A stretch of DNA of 64,000 nt from Chitinophaga parva. Lineage in GTDB: Bacteria > Bacteroidota > Bacteroidia > Chitinophagales > Chitinophagaceae. Location: contig NZ_QCYK01000001.1 in NCBI RefSeq assembly GCF_003071345.1, positions 1,674,001 through 1,738,000 on the forward strand, read 5' to 3'. Position 1 is the first letter of the stretch; the number at the start of each line of letters is the position of its first letter. Below the pieces are notes generated by a model that made no database searches, was not told where the DNA came from, and saw nothing but the letters and a program-made list of their open reading frames with translations. Below, piece after piece: positions 45,801 through 54,517 of the stretch. The position numbers were made by a program, and so were the translations under genes.

Positions 45801-46520
45801 CCGCTCACCCTGCAGGTGAACAACACCACTAAAGGCGGTCAGTACTTTTTCTGGGACTTTGGCGACGGAGCCACCTCCACAGACGCCGATCCCACCCATA
45901 CTTACCTTAAAATTGGTACTTATACGGTTAAAATGGTAGTAGAAGACACCACTACCTGTAATAAAAAAGACAGCGCTACCAGCACCATCACGGTGGTGCC
46001 GCCGCCGGGGGCCAACTTCACTTTTGCCCCGGTCATTGCGCAGGTGAATACACCGGCCACTTTCACCAATCTTTCCAGCCCGGATGCCACTCATTTTATC
46101 TGGTCCTTCGGGGATGGCAGCGTTTCGGAGGAACGGAACCCGGTGCACCAGTACAATAAAACCGGCACGTACGACGTATGTCTTACGTCCTTTAACAGTG
46201 TGGGCTGTGAAGACACCCTCTGCCAGAAAGTAAGCGCCATCGTGGTACCGCTGTTTGACGTACCTTCGGCCTTCTCACCGAATGGGGACGGGCTTAATGA
46301 TGTGTTCAGGGTGAAAGCCTTTGGTGTAGACAAGTTTGACCTGAAGATCTTTAACCGGCAGGGTATCCTGGTGTTCCAGACCAATGACCCTACCATAGGA
46401 TGGGACGGTACTTACAAGGGCGCCGCACAGCCGGTAGATGCATATGCTTATGGGGTGACACTGCTTTTCACCGACGGAACCAAAGCCAGTAAGGCCGGAA
46501 GTGTAACCTTACTGCGATAA
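42825..46520 (+). CDS. Giant secreted PKD/propeller protein with type B CTD (copy 1)
   Basis: A 1231-residue T9SS cargo protein. After a signal peptide (ending VKAQA near 37) comes the LEFIENKGQWPQDF domain seen at the front of many such proteins. A SBBP-like beta-propeller region (about 300-800; ISKFTPDGTKLVYATYLGG) and four PKD modules follow (SWQWDFGDG, FTWDFGDGSP, FFWDFGDGA, FIWSFGDGS). The type B sorting domain closes the protein: SAFSPNGDGLNDVF, FNRQGILVFQ, GWDGTYKGAAQP, terminal VTLLR. It is likely an adhesin or surface-layer component. The start is GTG at 42825 or 42828. The next gene is a full-length paralog. Confidence 0.9.
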   Translation: MVKLYKTLALQHSFLVGWSGFLTGLLCWCSLPVKAQADLPDNSPLEFIENKGQWPQDFRYQADMGGGMVFLRNNSFVFYLQNNDDFNRLHNWVHGHPSGDTSIYYGNAKVTGPAASTTSGAQLTGSSVAGVGPAPQVRGHAYEVTFLNANPNPVLAPDKPTEGYRNYFLGNDRTKWKSNVMAYKNVVYQSMYNNIDVHVYSEAGRLKYDLLVNPGASIDQVKLAYSNTSGVALKKGNLVIHTSIGDAIEQQPVAYQYINDQRVPVTVSYQLRGNEVGFKVSGDYDRSYPLIIDPNYVFSTLSGSRADNWGFTATYDEQGYFYGGGIAMGQGYPATMGAVQSVYGGGSGSPPSDIAISKFTPDGTKLVYATYLGGANQDQPHSLIVDAQDQLVIAGRSNSQNYPYTTSIGPRGGWDIIVTKLNATGTALVGSLIIGGGSADGVNVVEEAVGANTTMRNYGDGARSEVLLDPAGDIYLASCTQSRDFPVTGGFQSTLAGAQDGVVLKIKPDVSGIIWSSFLGGSRNDAAFVLSLPDNNSVYVGGSTASPDFKTTPGTIAAVYRGGETDGFVAHIAADGTKLLEATYIGSDNNQADMLYGLQMDANGYVYAMGTTEGTWPIVQPTGTTTFYNDNSKQFIVKMKPDLSAYVYSTTFGKRASLPSISPVAFLVDRCENVYVSGWGGDKVVNGLDAGFPNSNTIGLPLKQPLQATTDGKDFYFFVLKKNATDQLFGSYFGGNGLYEHVDGGTSRFDRNGVIYQAICAACRAGSPQPRFPTTPGAYASAQPPGCNLAALKISFNLDGIKAGIKTSNRKSHYCLGDDITFIDSTQMMATSWQWDFGDGQSVTARDTVQHTYAANGDYTVRLIKYDPNSCNVYDTAYYKIRIRQDQAKVGAEFKRLPPCGSLNYEFINLSAAPAGKPFTNQSFTWDFGDGSPKVVTDTSRQQHTFAAEGIYTILLTLTDTNYCNAPETDTIPLRVASNVVASFVLPDSGCAPLTLQVNNTTKGGQYFFWDFGDGATSTDADPTHTYLKIGTYTVKMVVEDTTTCNKKDSATSTITVVPPPGANFTFAPVIAQVNTPATFTNLSSPDATHFIWSFGDGSVSEERNPVHQYNKTGTYDVCLTSFNSVGCEDTLCQKVSAIVVPLFDVPSAFSPNGDGLNDVFRVKAFGVDKFDLKIFNRQGILVFQTNDPTIGWDGTYKGAAQPVDAYAYGVTLLFTDGTKASKAGSVTLLR

Positions 46521-46723
46521 GATCGATTAAGAGAGGGGCGCAGGCCTTTTTGCCAAATACCCGCCACCGTGGTACCTGTAAAGGACCACTGCCCGGCCGG
46601 CCAACCTTTAACCTGGTTTCTGTACCGGTGCTGCAACACAGGCCCATGCCTGCGCACAGCTACCCGTCCGCAACCGCGTGCCGGGTGTGATATACTGCTA
46701 ATGAACATTTTATAATTTTTGAG

Positions 46724-49700
46724 GTGAGGCGTTTTAAGACTAATCTGATGAACCGGGCCTTCATGGCTTTACTAGGCGGACTTTTATTCGGGCCTATCCA
46801 GCCCCTGCATGCGCAGACGGCTACCGTGATAACCCGCCCTATCAGCAATACACCGCTGGAATTTATTGAAAACAAAGGCCAGTGGTCCGGCGACTTCCTG
46901 TACCAGGCGGAAATAGGTAGCAACCGGTTGTTCCTTAAAAAGAATGGTTTCGTGTTTAAGCTCCTGGACCCTGGTGATATGGAAAAGCTGCACACCTGGA
47001 TGCACGGGCGCCCGGCGACAGATACTTCCCATGTGCTGGTGCCCGGTAGCCGCAGCGCAGCCACGGCTCCGGCGGCTGGTAATGGCAGTAGCGGCAACAC
47101 CGAAACCGGCGCCGGCGTGGGCCCTGTGCCCGCCGTGCGCAGCCACTCCTACGAAGTGGTGTTCCAGAACGCCAATCCCAACCCCGTGCTGGTGCCGGAA
47201 AAAGCGACAGACGTGTACCGCAATTATTTCCTGGGCAGTGATGCTACGAAATGGCGCTCCAATGTACAGGCCTTCCAGAACGTTACCTATCAGCAACTCT
47301 ATCCTAACGTGGACCTGCATGCTTACTCAGAAGCAGGCGCCCTCAAATACGACCTCCTCGTAAACCCCGGTGCAGACCTGGCCGCCGTGCAGCTGGCCTA
47401 TAACTACACCGCGGGCATTGAAATAAAAAAAGGCAACCTGGTGATCCACACCTCCGTGGGCGATGTGATAGAACAGGCACCAGTGGCTTATCAATACATT
47501 GACAATCAGCGTGTAGACGTAAACGTTAGTTACCAGCTGAAAAAGGGCCTGCTCAGTTTTAAAGTAGGCAAGGGATACGATCCCGCCTACACGCTGATCA
47601 TTGACCCTAACTACGTGTTCTCCACCTTCACCGGCTCCCACGCGGATAACTGGGGCTTCACGGCCACTTACGATGCGCAGGGCTACTTCTACGCAGGCGG
47701 CATCGTGGCGGATAATGGCTACCCGGTAACACCGGGTGCGGTGCAGAGCACTTTTGGTGGTGGCAATTCTGCCCAGGGCGTCCCCGGCGATATTGCCATC
47801 TCTAAATTCACGCCCGATGGCTCCAAACTGGTATATGCCACCTACCTGGGTGGCAATGGCCTGGATGAACCGCATAGCCTCATTGTAGATCCGCAGGGGC
47901 AACTGGTGATGTCTGGCCGTACCCGCTCTTCTAACTTTCCAGGCAAAACGTATGTAGGCCCCCGCGGTGATTGGGATATTGTAATGGTGAAATTCAATGC
48001 CACGGCTACCGCCCTGGTAGGCTCCATGGTGATAGGCGGCTCTGGTGCAGATGGTGTAAATATCAATGCGGAAGGCGGCGCCGTGAGAACCACTGCACGT
48101 AACTATGGAGATGGTGCCCGCAGTGAAGTACTGCTGGACGGTGCCGGTTATATTTACCTGGCCAGCTGTACCAGCTCCAACAATTTCCCGGTGAAGGGCG
48201 GCTTCCAGAGCACCCTGGCCGGCGCACAGGATGGGGTGGTGATGAAGATCACCCCGGACTGTAACGGTATTGTGTGGGCCAGTTACCTGGGTGGCTCCGG
48301 AGATGATGCCGCTTTTGTATTGGCCATTCCAGACCTGAAATCTATCTACGTAGGTGGGGCTACCGCCAGTAGTAATTTCCCTTCAAAAGGCAACGTAATT
48401 TCCTCCAGTTTCCTGGGCGGCGCTACGGATGGTTTTATCTCACACATTGCGGCGGATGGCAGCGCGCTGCTGCAGTCCACTTTTATTGGCTGTACCAATA
48501 ACCAGGCAGATATGCTGTATGGCCTGCAGATGGATGCCAGCGGTTACCTGTATGCCATGGGCACCACGGAAGGTACCTGGCCCACGAAACAGCCTGCGGG
48601 CACTACTACTTTCTACAATGATAACTCCAAGCAGTTCATCGTAAAGATACAGCCAGACCTTTCCGCGTACGTGTACTCCACCACCTTTGGTAAAAAGGCA
48701 AATTACCCCAGCATTTCGCCGGTAGCCTTCCTGGTAGACCGTTGTGAGAACGTGTATGTATCCGGCTGGGGCGGTGATAAAGTGGTAGGCGGTATTGACC
48801 AGGGATTTCCCAATTCCAATACCATCGGGCTGCCCCTGAAACAGCCACTGCAGGGCACTACAGACGGGAAGGATTTTTACTTCTTTGTGCTGCAGCGCGA
48901 TGCGCGGGGCATTTTGTTTGGCAGCTACTTTGGTGGCAATGGCTTGTTTGAGCACGTGGATGGTGGCACCAGCCGGTTTGACCGGAATGGTATTATTTAC
49001 CAGGCCATCTGCGCGGCGTGTTGGGTAAATCCCGGTGGCTCTGAGCCACGGTTTCCCACTACGCCGGGCGCTTATGCGCGCACCAAAGACCCGAATGTGG
49101 ATTGTAACTTAGCGGCCCTTAAGATATCTTTCAACCTGGATGGCATCAAGGCGGGCATTGCCACCATAGGCCGCAAAAACCATTTCTGCTTAGGCGATCC
49201 CATTACGTTTGTAGATACTACCGGCATCGCCGCCACCTCCTGGACCTGGGACTTTGGCGACAAAACACCGCGCGTGACCGGCACCCAGGATACCGTAAGC
49301 CATACTTATGCGGCAAATGGTGACTACACCGTGATGCTGATCAAGTATGATCCCGCAGCTTGTAATGTATACGACACGGCCTACTACAATGTGCGCGTGC
49401 GTACAGACAAGGCCACGGTGCTGGCCAGGGCTACCCGCCAGCCACCGTGCGGAAGCCTTTCCTACCGGTTTGATAACCTCTCGGAAGCGCCGGCTGGCAA
49501 GGATTTCACCAAGCAGTCCTTTACCTGGGACTTTGGAGACGGTTCTCCCATCGTAACCACCGATACGTCCTTCCAGTTACACAACTATGCGGCGGAAGGG
49601 ATCTACAATGTGTTGCTTACCCTCGTGGATACCAACTATTGTAACGCACCGGAAACAGACACCATCCCGCTGCGCGTAGCGGCCAATGTGGTGGCATCCT

Positions 49701-50446
49701 TCACGGCACCGGACAGTGGTTGCGCGCCACTTGTCTACACGCCCAATAACACCACGAAAGGCGGTACCAGCTTTTTCTGGGATTTTGGGAACGGCGTTAC
49801 TTCCACAGATGCTTATCCTACAACCACTTACCTGAAACCCGGCGTCTACCCGGTAAAATTGATCGCGTATGATACCACCACCTGTAACAAGGTAGACAGT
49901 GCCAAAACCACCGTCACGGTGGTGCCGCCACCGCAGGCCGGCTATACGTTTGCACCGGTGATTGCCAAGGTGAATACGCCCACCCAATTTACCAACACGT
50001 CCAGTGCAGATGCGGTACAGTTTCTGTGGTCATTTGGTGACGGGCAGTTAAGTACGGAAAGAAATCCCGAGCACCAGTACAACACAACGGGTACCTTCGA
50101 TGTTTGTTTAATAGCGACCAACGCTACCGGATGCGCAGACACGCTTTGCCAGAAGGTAAGCGCCATCGTAGTGCCGCTGTTTGACGTACCTTCGGCCTTC
50201 TCTCCGAACAGCGATGGCCTCAACGACGTATTCCTGGTAAAGGCTTTCGGTGTGGACAAGTTCGAGATGAAAATATTTAACCGCCAGGGACAGCTGGTGT
50301 TCCAGAGCAATGATCCTAAGATAGGCTGGGATGGCAGATACAAAGGCGCCGCACAACCCATGGATGCTTATGCTTACGAGGTAACGCTGGTGTTTACCAA
50401 CGGAACCAAAGCCAGTAAAGCTGGCAGTGTAACTTTACTCAGATAA
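46724..50446 (+). CDS. Giant secreted PKD/propeller protein with type B CTD (copy 2)
   Basis: A 1240-residue paralog of the preceding gene along its whole length, sharing the domain order: signal peptide (ending LHAQT), LEFIENKGQWSGDF domain, propeller, four PKD modules (SWTWDFGDK, FTWDFGDGSP, FFWDFGNGV, FLWSFGDGQ) and a nearly identical type B CTD. Long stretches such as SPVAFLVDRCENVYVSGWGG are the same in both. The N-terminal linker after the first domain and part of the propeller differ. The start is GTG 46724, with ATG 46748 as alternative. It ends 9 bp before the PorP/SprF gene, so the three genes probably form an export-plus-cargo unit. Confidence 0.9.
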   Translation: MRRFKTNLMNRAFMALLGGLLFGPIQPLHAQTATVITRPISNTPLEFIENKGQWSGDFLYQAEIGSNRLFLKKNGFVFKLLDPGDMEKLHTWMHGRPATDTSHVLVPGSRSAATAPAAGNGSSGNTETGAGVGPVPAVRSHSYEVVFQNANPNPVLVPEKATDVYRNYFLGSDATKWRSNVQAFQNVTYQQLYPNVDLHAYSEAGALKYDLLVNPGADLAAVQLAYNYTAGIEIKKGNLVIHTSVGDVIEQAPVAYQYIDNQRVDVNVSYQLKKGLLSFKVGKGYDPAYTLIIDPNYVFSTFTGSHADNWGFTATYDAQGYFYAGGIVADNGYPVTPGAVQSTFGGGNSAQGVPGDIAISKFTPDGSKLVYATYLGGNGLDEPHSLIVDPQGQLVMSGRTRSSNFPGKTYVGPRGDWDIVMVKFNATATALVGSMVIGGSGADGVNINAEGGAVRTTARNYGDGARSEVLLDGAGYIYLASCTSSNNFPVKGGFQSTLAGAQDGVVMKITPDCNGIVWASYLGGSGDDAAFVLAIPDLKSIYVGGATASSNFPSKGNVISSSFLGGATDGFISHIAADGSALLQSTFIGCTNNQADMLYGLQMDASGYLYAMGTTEGTWPTKQPAGTTTFYNDNSKQFIVKIQPDLSAYVYSTTFGKKANYPSISPVAFLVDRCENVYVSGWGGDKVVGGIDQGFPNSNTIGLPLKQPLQGTTDGKDFYFFVLQRDARGILFGSYFGGNGLFEHVDGGTSRFDRNGIIYQAICAACWVNPGGSEPRFPTTPGAYARTKDPNVDCNLAALKISFNLDGIKAGIATIGRKNHFCLGDPITFVDTTGIAATSWTWDFGDKTPRVTGTQDTVSHTYAANGDYTVMLIKYDPAACNVYDTAYYNVRVRTDKATVLARATRQPPCGSLSYRFDNLSEAPAGKDFTKQSFTWDFGDGSPIVTTDTSFQLHNYAAEGIYNVLLTLVDTNYCNAPETDTIPLRVAANVVASFTAPDSGCAPLVYTPNNTTKGGTSFFWDFGNGVTSTDAYPTTTYLKPGVYPVKLIAYDTTTCNKVDSAKTTVTVVPPPQAGYTFAPVIAKVNTPTQFTNTSSADAVQFLWSFGDGQLSTERNPEHQYNTTGTFDVCLIATNATGCADTLCQKVSAIVVPLFDVPSAFSPNSDGLNDVFLVKAFGVDKFEMKIFNRQGQLVFQSNDPKIGWDGRYKGAAQPMDAYAYEVTLVFTNGTKASKAGSVTLLR

Positions 50447-50455
50447 TGCTGTAAC

Positions 50456-51478
50456 ATGAAAGCGCTCGAAAAATTTTTAGCCGGCCTGGGAGTGATGTTG
50501 ATAGCGGCTTTGCCATTATCAGCACAGGATCTTCACTTTTCCCAGTTTTATAATTCACCCCTGCTGACCAACCCGGCCAACACTGGTTTTATTCCTGATG
50601 GTAACTATCGCATTGGTGTGAACTACCGCGACCAGTGGACCAGCATTCCCGTGCCTTACAAAACCATGTCTGCCTTTGGCGACTTTCAGTTGCTGCGCGA
50701 CCGCCTGGAATACGGCTGGCTCGGCGTGGGCGGCGTGCTGCTGCGCGATGTGGCGGGTGCGGGTGATCTTACTTCCACCAAGGCTTACGGCTCTATTGCC
50801 TATCACCAGCTGCTGGGCCAGAGCAGCCTGCTTTCCCTGGGTTTTAACGGGGGCGTGGCCAACAAGCACGTGGACATTACCAAGCTTACTTTTGGCGACC
50901 AGTGGAATGGCCAGTTCTTTGATTCCGCCATTCCTACCGCGGAGCCTATCCAGAATAACCGGGTCAATTATTTTGACCTGCAGGTGGGTATGAACTATGC
51001 TTATTTTCCTACAGACAATATTTATGTGAATGTAGGCGCATCTGTGCAGCACCTCAATCACCCGCGGGAAACGTTTTATAACACCAATAACGAAATAGCC
51101 CGCCGCTACATTGGTTTCCTCAATGCCAGCATCAAACTGAATGATAAAGTGATCGTGAATCCCGGTGGTTATTACAGCTGGCAGACCAAGAGCACGGAGC
51201 TGGTACTGGGCGGTAACGTGGCTTACAATCTCTCCGGCGATGGTGTGCAGCAATTGTATGGCGGCGCTTATTACCGCGCACATGATGCAGCCATCTTCAT
51301 GGTGGGCTACCAGCTGCAACAACTGAAGTTCAACTTCAGCTATGATGTTACCACTTCTTCCCTGGCCGTGAACAACGGGCGCCAGGGCGCTTACGAGATC
51401 GGCATCGTGTACACGGGGCTTTATCCAAACCGCTCTTTCGGTGCTGCCCGCCGGTCTACTATTTGTCCGTCATTTTAA
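50456..51478 (+). CDS. PorP/SprF family T9SS outer-membrane protein
   Basis: A 340-residue outer-membrane beta-barrel. The signal peptide ends in LSAQDLHFSQFYNSPLLTNP, the hallmark N-terminus of the PorP/SprF family. Barrel strands with aromatic girdles run to the C-terminus. Family members act late in T9SS, and SprF is needed specifically for export of the neighbouring adhesin SprB in Flavobacterium. The gene follows two giant type B cargo genes with a 9-bp gap, the same arrangement as sprB-sprF. It is therefore inferred to serve one or both of them. Confidence 0.94.
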   Translation: MKALEKFLAGLGVMLIAALPLSAQDLHFSQFYNSPLLTNPANTGFIPDGNYRIGVNYRDQWTSIPVPYKTMSAFGDFQLLRDRLEYGWLGVGGVLLRDVAGAGDLTSTKAYGSIAYHQLLGQSSLLSLGFNGGVANKHVDITKLTFGDQWNGQFFDSAIPTAEPIQNNRVNYFDLQVGMNYAYFPTDNIYVNVGASVQHLNHPRETFYNTNNEIARRYIGFLNASIKLNDKVIVNPGGYYSWQTKSTELVLGGNVAYNLSGDGVQQLYGGAYYRAHDAAIFMVGYQLQQLKFNFSYDVTTSSLAVNNGRQGAYEIGIVYTGLYPNRSFGAARRSTICPSF

Positions 51479-51605
51479 TGGATCCGGCAAATGGATGAAA
51501 CGCCACCGCGCTGCCATTATCCGGCTAAATACTTAAAGTTTGTAAGCGTCCATGTTGAAAGGAAGTCCTGGCATGACTTTTTAACATCGGCTCTTCCCGT
51601 TTTAT

Positions 51606-51613
51606 TACCTTTG
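51606..51613 (+). promoter_or_regulatory. -7 box abutting the GlcD-type gene
   Basis: TACCTTTG matches TAnnTTTG, 4 nt before the ATG. Confidence 0.5.
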
Positions 51614-51617
51614 GCAC

Positions 51618-53024
51618 ATGAACTATTTCACCACGGTAGATGAGACCCACCTGGAGGCTTTCCGGCAAGTGCTGGGAGCAGATTTTGTACTCACAACACC
51701 CGAAAACCTGGCCCCATATGCACATGATGAAACGGAAGACCTGCACTACCTGCCTTCCGTAGTATTGAAGCCTGGCAGCACAGAGCAGGTAAGCCGTGTT
51801 ATGGAGATCTGCTCCCAGTACCACCTGCCTGTAACGCCCCGTGGTGGCGGCACCGGGCTGAGTGGGGGTGCACTGCCCCAGCATGGAGGTGTGTTGCTTT
51901 CCACAGAACGTTTTAACCGCATTTTACAGATAGATGAGCGCAACCTGCAGGTAACCACCGAGCCCGGTGTGATCACCGAGGTACTGCAGGATGCCGTAAA
52001 GGAAAGAGGCCTGTTTTACCCGCCGGATCCCAGCAGCCGCGGCTCCTGTTTCATAGGCGGCAACATTGCCGAGAACAGCGGAGGCCCTAAAGCTGTTAAA
52101 TATGGAGTGGTGAAAGATTATGTGCTGAACCTGGAAGTAGTGCTGCCCTCCGGCGAAGTGATCTGGACCGGGGCCAATGTGCTGAAAAACTCCACTGGCT
52201 ATAATCTTACCCAGCTGGTAGTGGGCAGTGAAGGCACCCTGGGCATTGTGACCAAGATCGTGCTGCGCCTCATTCCCCTGCCTAAGAACGACCTGCTCAT
52301 GCTGGTACCTTTCCGCTCCGCGGAGAATGCCTGCGCCGCCGTGAGCGCCATTTTCCGGGCCGGCTACATCCCCTCCGCCCTGGAGTTTATGGAGCGCGAT
52401 GCACTGGAATGGGCAGTGAAATATGTGGACAATTCTTCTGTGCCCATTGCCGATGATGTGCAGGCCCACCTGCTCATTGAAGTGGATGGCAATTACCCGG
52501 ACCTGCTCATGCAGGAAATGGAAGGCATTGCCGGCATCGTTACGGAATTTGACTGCGGGGAAATACTGTTTGCAGACGATTCCGTACAAAAAGCATCCCT
52601 GTGGAAACTGCGCCGCCGCGTGGCGGAGGCCGTGAAAGCTAACTCTGTGTACAAAGAGGAAGACACCGTGGTGCCCCGTGCAGAGCTGCCCGTACTGCTC
52701 AAAGGCGTGAAGGAAATAGGTGCCCGTTATGGCTTCCACTCTGTGTGCTACGGCCACGCCGGCGATGGTAACCTGCACGTGAACATCATTAAAGGCCACC
52801 TTACGGACGAGCAGTGGAATGGCTCCCTGCCCAAAGGCATTGCGGAAATATTTGAACTGGTAAAGTCCCTGGGCGGCACTATTTCCGGCGAACATGGCAT
52901 TGGCCTGGTACAAAAGCCTTACATGCACATCATGTTCACTGACACCAGCATGCACCTGATGCGCCAGATTAAAAAAGCATTTGATCCTACCGGGATACTG
53001 AACCCCGGAAAGATTTTTGATTGA
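51618..53024 (+). CDS. FAD-binding oxidoreductase, GlcD / D-lactate dehydrogenase type
   Basis: A 468-residue flavoprotein that oxidises a 2-hydroxy acid such as glycolate or D-lactate. The PCMH-type FAD domain (about 35-215) has VTPRGGGTGLSGGALP, TEPGVITEVLQ and SSRGSCFIGGNIAENSGGPK. The C-terminal FAD-oxidase domain ends with CYGHAGDGNLHVNI, ISGEHGIGLVQKPYM and DPTGILNPGKIF, the pattern of GlcD. No GlcE or GlcF partner is adjacent. The substrate is undecided. It has a near-leaderless promoter arrangement. Confidence 0.92.
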   Translation: MNYFTTVDETHLEAFRQVLGADFVLTTPENLAPYAHDETEDLHYLPSVVLKPGSTEQVSRVMEICSQYHLPVTPRGGGTGLSGGALPQHGGVLLSTERFNRILQIDERNLQVTTEPGVITEVLQDAVKERGLFYPPDPSSRGSCFIGGNIAENSGGPKAVKYGVVKDYVLNLEVVLPSGEVIWTGANVLKNSTGYNLTQLVVGSEGTLGIVTKIVLRLIPLPKNDLLMLVPFRSAENACAAVSAIFRAGYIPSALEFMERDALEWAVKYVDNSSVPIADDVQAHLLIEVDGNYPDLLMQEMEGIAGIVTEFDCGEILFADDSVQKASLWKLRRRVAEAVKANSVYKEEDTVVPRAELPVLLKGVKEIGARYGFHSVCYGHAGDGNLHVNIIKGHLTDEQWNGSLPKGIAEIFELVKSLGGTISGEHGIGLVQKPYMHIMFTDTSMHLMRQIKKAFDPTGILNPGKIFD

Positions 53025-53108
53025 GTATTAAACTACTTTTGTAATAATTGATCCAAACACCCGCGGGAGCTGTATACTCCGGCTGCTTATGTAAAAAAAT
53101 CATTGATC

Positions 53109-53690
53109 ATGAAACGCATTCTTTTACTCCTTTCCCTGGTGGCCTGCATGCAGGCTGTACACGCCCAGTACTACCGTACAGACACCGCTACCCACCACGG
53201 GTTTGACAAGTCTAAACTGATAGTGGGCGGGGGCCTGGGCCTGGCCTTTGGCGACTGGACCAATGTAACGGTACAACCCCAGGTGGGCTACCGTTTCAAC
53301 CGTTTCCTGGCTGCCGGTATATCGCTGAACTATCTCTACTCCAGCGATAAATATTACGATCAGAACAATTATGAATACAAGGATACTTACCGGGCATTTG
53401 GCGGCGGCTTATGGGGCCGTGTATACCCTATCCCCAACCTGTTTTTGCAGGTGCAGCCGGAGCTGAACAGTGTAAAGTATAAAAGTACCCTTTATAATGC
53501 CGGCGATAAACCGGTGGTAGCCCAGGGAACTTACGGGGTTCCCAGCCTGCTGGTAGGGGGTGGTTATGGTGCAGCCATTGGCGGGCGTTCCATGATCTCG
53601 CTCATGATCCTTTTTGATGTGCTGAACCGCCCGTTCTCCCCGTATGGCAGTACGCCCATCATTGCACCCAGTTTCACCTTTGGATTCTAA
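53109..53690 (+). CDS. Small outer-membrane beta-barrel protein
   Basis: A 193-residue protein with a signal peptide ending VHAQY (about residues 1-19) and then paired amphipathic strands such as LIVGGGLGLAFGDWTNVTVQ and FLAAGISLNYLYSS. It ends APSFTFGF, with the terminal Phe typical of outer-membrane barrels. It fits the OmpW/porin-like small barrel group, with no specific function visible. ATG 53109 is chosen over the TTG two codons upstream. It ends at a strong bidirectional terminator. Confidence 0.85.
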   Translation: MKRILLLLSLVACMQAVHAQYYRTDTATHHGFDKSKLIVGGGLGLAFGDWTNVTVQPQVGYRFNRFLAAGISLNYLYSSDKYYDQNNYEYKDTYRAFGGGLWGRVYPIPNLFLQVQPELNSVKYKSTLYNAGDKPVVAQGTYGVPSLLVGGGYGAAIGGRSMISLMILFDVLNRPFSPYGSTPIIAPSFTFGF

Positions 53691-53712
53691 ATAACTTTTT
53701 GCCTGGCATTCA

Positions 53713-53756
53713 AAAGAAGAACGCCGTCCTGGTTACCCGGGACGGCGTTCTTCTTT
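53713..53756. terminator. Long bidirectional terminator
   Basis: AAAGAAGAACGCCGTCC and GGACGGCGTTCTTCTTT form a perfect 17-bp stem with a 10-nt loop between two convergent genes. The stop codon of the minus-strand LOG gene overlaps its last bases. Confidence 0.9.
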
Positions 53757-54294
53757 ATAACAACATTTTTGAAAGCAGTTCATCTGCATCGGCGGCTATG
53801 TGCAGGTTATTGAGGTGCACCGGTGGTGCAAAATTTTCCGCGGTGATATGCTGCAGGTGCTTGTACAGGTGGTCGTAAAAGCCGTTCACATTGAGCAACC
53901 CCAGTTTCTTGGTGTGCAGGGTAAGCTGGTTCCAGGTAAGGATCTCGAAGAACTCATCCAGCGTACCGTAGCCACCCGGCAGGGAAATGGCGGCATCGGC
54001 CAGTTCATACAAAATGGTTTTTCGCTGGTGCATGGTTTGCACTTCTACCAGTTTGGTAAGGCGTTCATGCTTGCGCTCTTTGGTGTTGAGGAACTCGGGG
54101 ATCACACCGATCACTTCACCGCCCCTTTCCAGCACACTGTCTGCAATGTGTCCCATGAGGCCTGCCGTACCACCGCCATATACCAGGGTGATGCCTCTTT
54201 CCGCCAGGGCATAACCCAGCGCCTTGGCCTGCTGCGCATATTCCTTTTGAGCGCCCATGCTGGAGCCGCAAAATACTACGATGCTCTTGCTCAT
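53755..54294 (-). CDS. LOG family protein (TIGR00730 type)
   Basis: A 179-residue Rossmann-fold protein of the cytokinin riboside 5'-monophosphate phosphoribohydrolase (LOG) family. It begins MSKSIVVFCGSSMG, has VYGGGTAGLMGHIAD, the arginine/lysine site MHQRKTILYE and the signature PGGYGTLDEFFE. Bacterial members release the base from nucleoside 5'-monophosphates; the true substrate is unclear. The ATG at 54294 is chosen because upstream sequence is the arm of a heptad repeat. It diverges from a second LOG gene. Confidence 0.92.
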   Translation of the reverse strand: MSKSIVVFCGSSMGAQKEYAQQAKALGYALAERGITLVYGGGTAGLMGHIADSVLERGGEVIGVIPEFLNTKERKHERLTKLVEVQTMHQRKTILYELADAAISLPGGYGTLDEFFEILTWNQLTLHTKKLGLLNVNGFYDHLYKHLQHITAENFAPPVHLNNLHIAADADELLSKMLL

Positions 54295-54515
54295 TGTAAG
54301 ATTGTTAAATTGGTTGCCTGTTAAATTCCAGGTCGGAGACCATGGTGTATTAAAGATAAACAGCCGGTATGACTTCTCCATTAATTCTTGCTCCCGCTAT
54401 GTTATTTGTTGTTAGAAAACAAAGTATGCTTAACTTCATTTTGTGCCGGGTGTATTAAGCAGAACATTTAACACTTAATCATTTGGCAAGCAAACCATCT
54501 AACAATTTGCAATAA
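54295..54515. repeat. Inverted 7-8-bp-unit element between divergent LOG genes
   Basis: The left arm (54295-54335) has GATTGTT-AAATTGG-TTGCCTG-TTAAATT; the right arm (54464-54515) is an approximate complement (ATTGTTAGATGGTTTGC in reverse). The left arm touches the start codon of the minus-strand LOG gene and the right arm ends 2 nt before the ATG of the plus-strand LOG gene. Confidence 0.65.
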
Positions 54516-54517
54516 CG

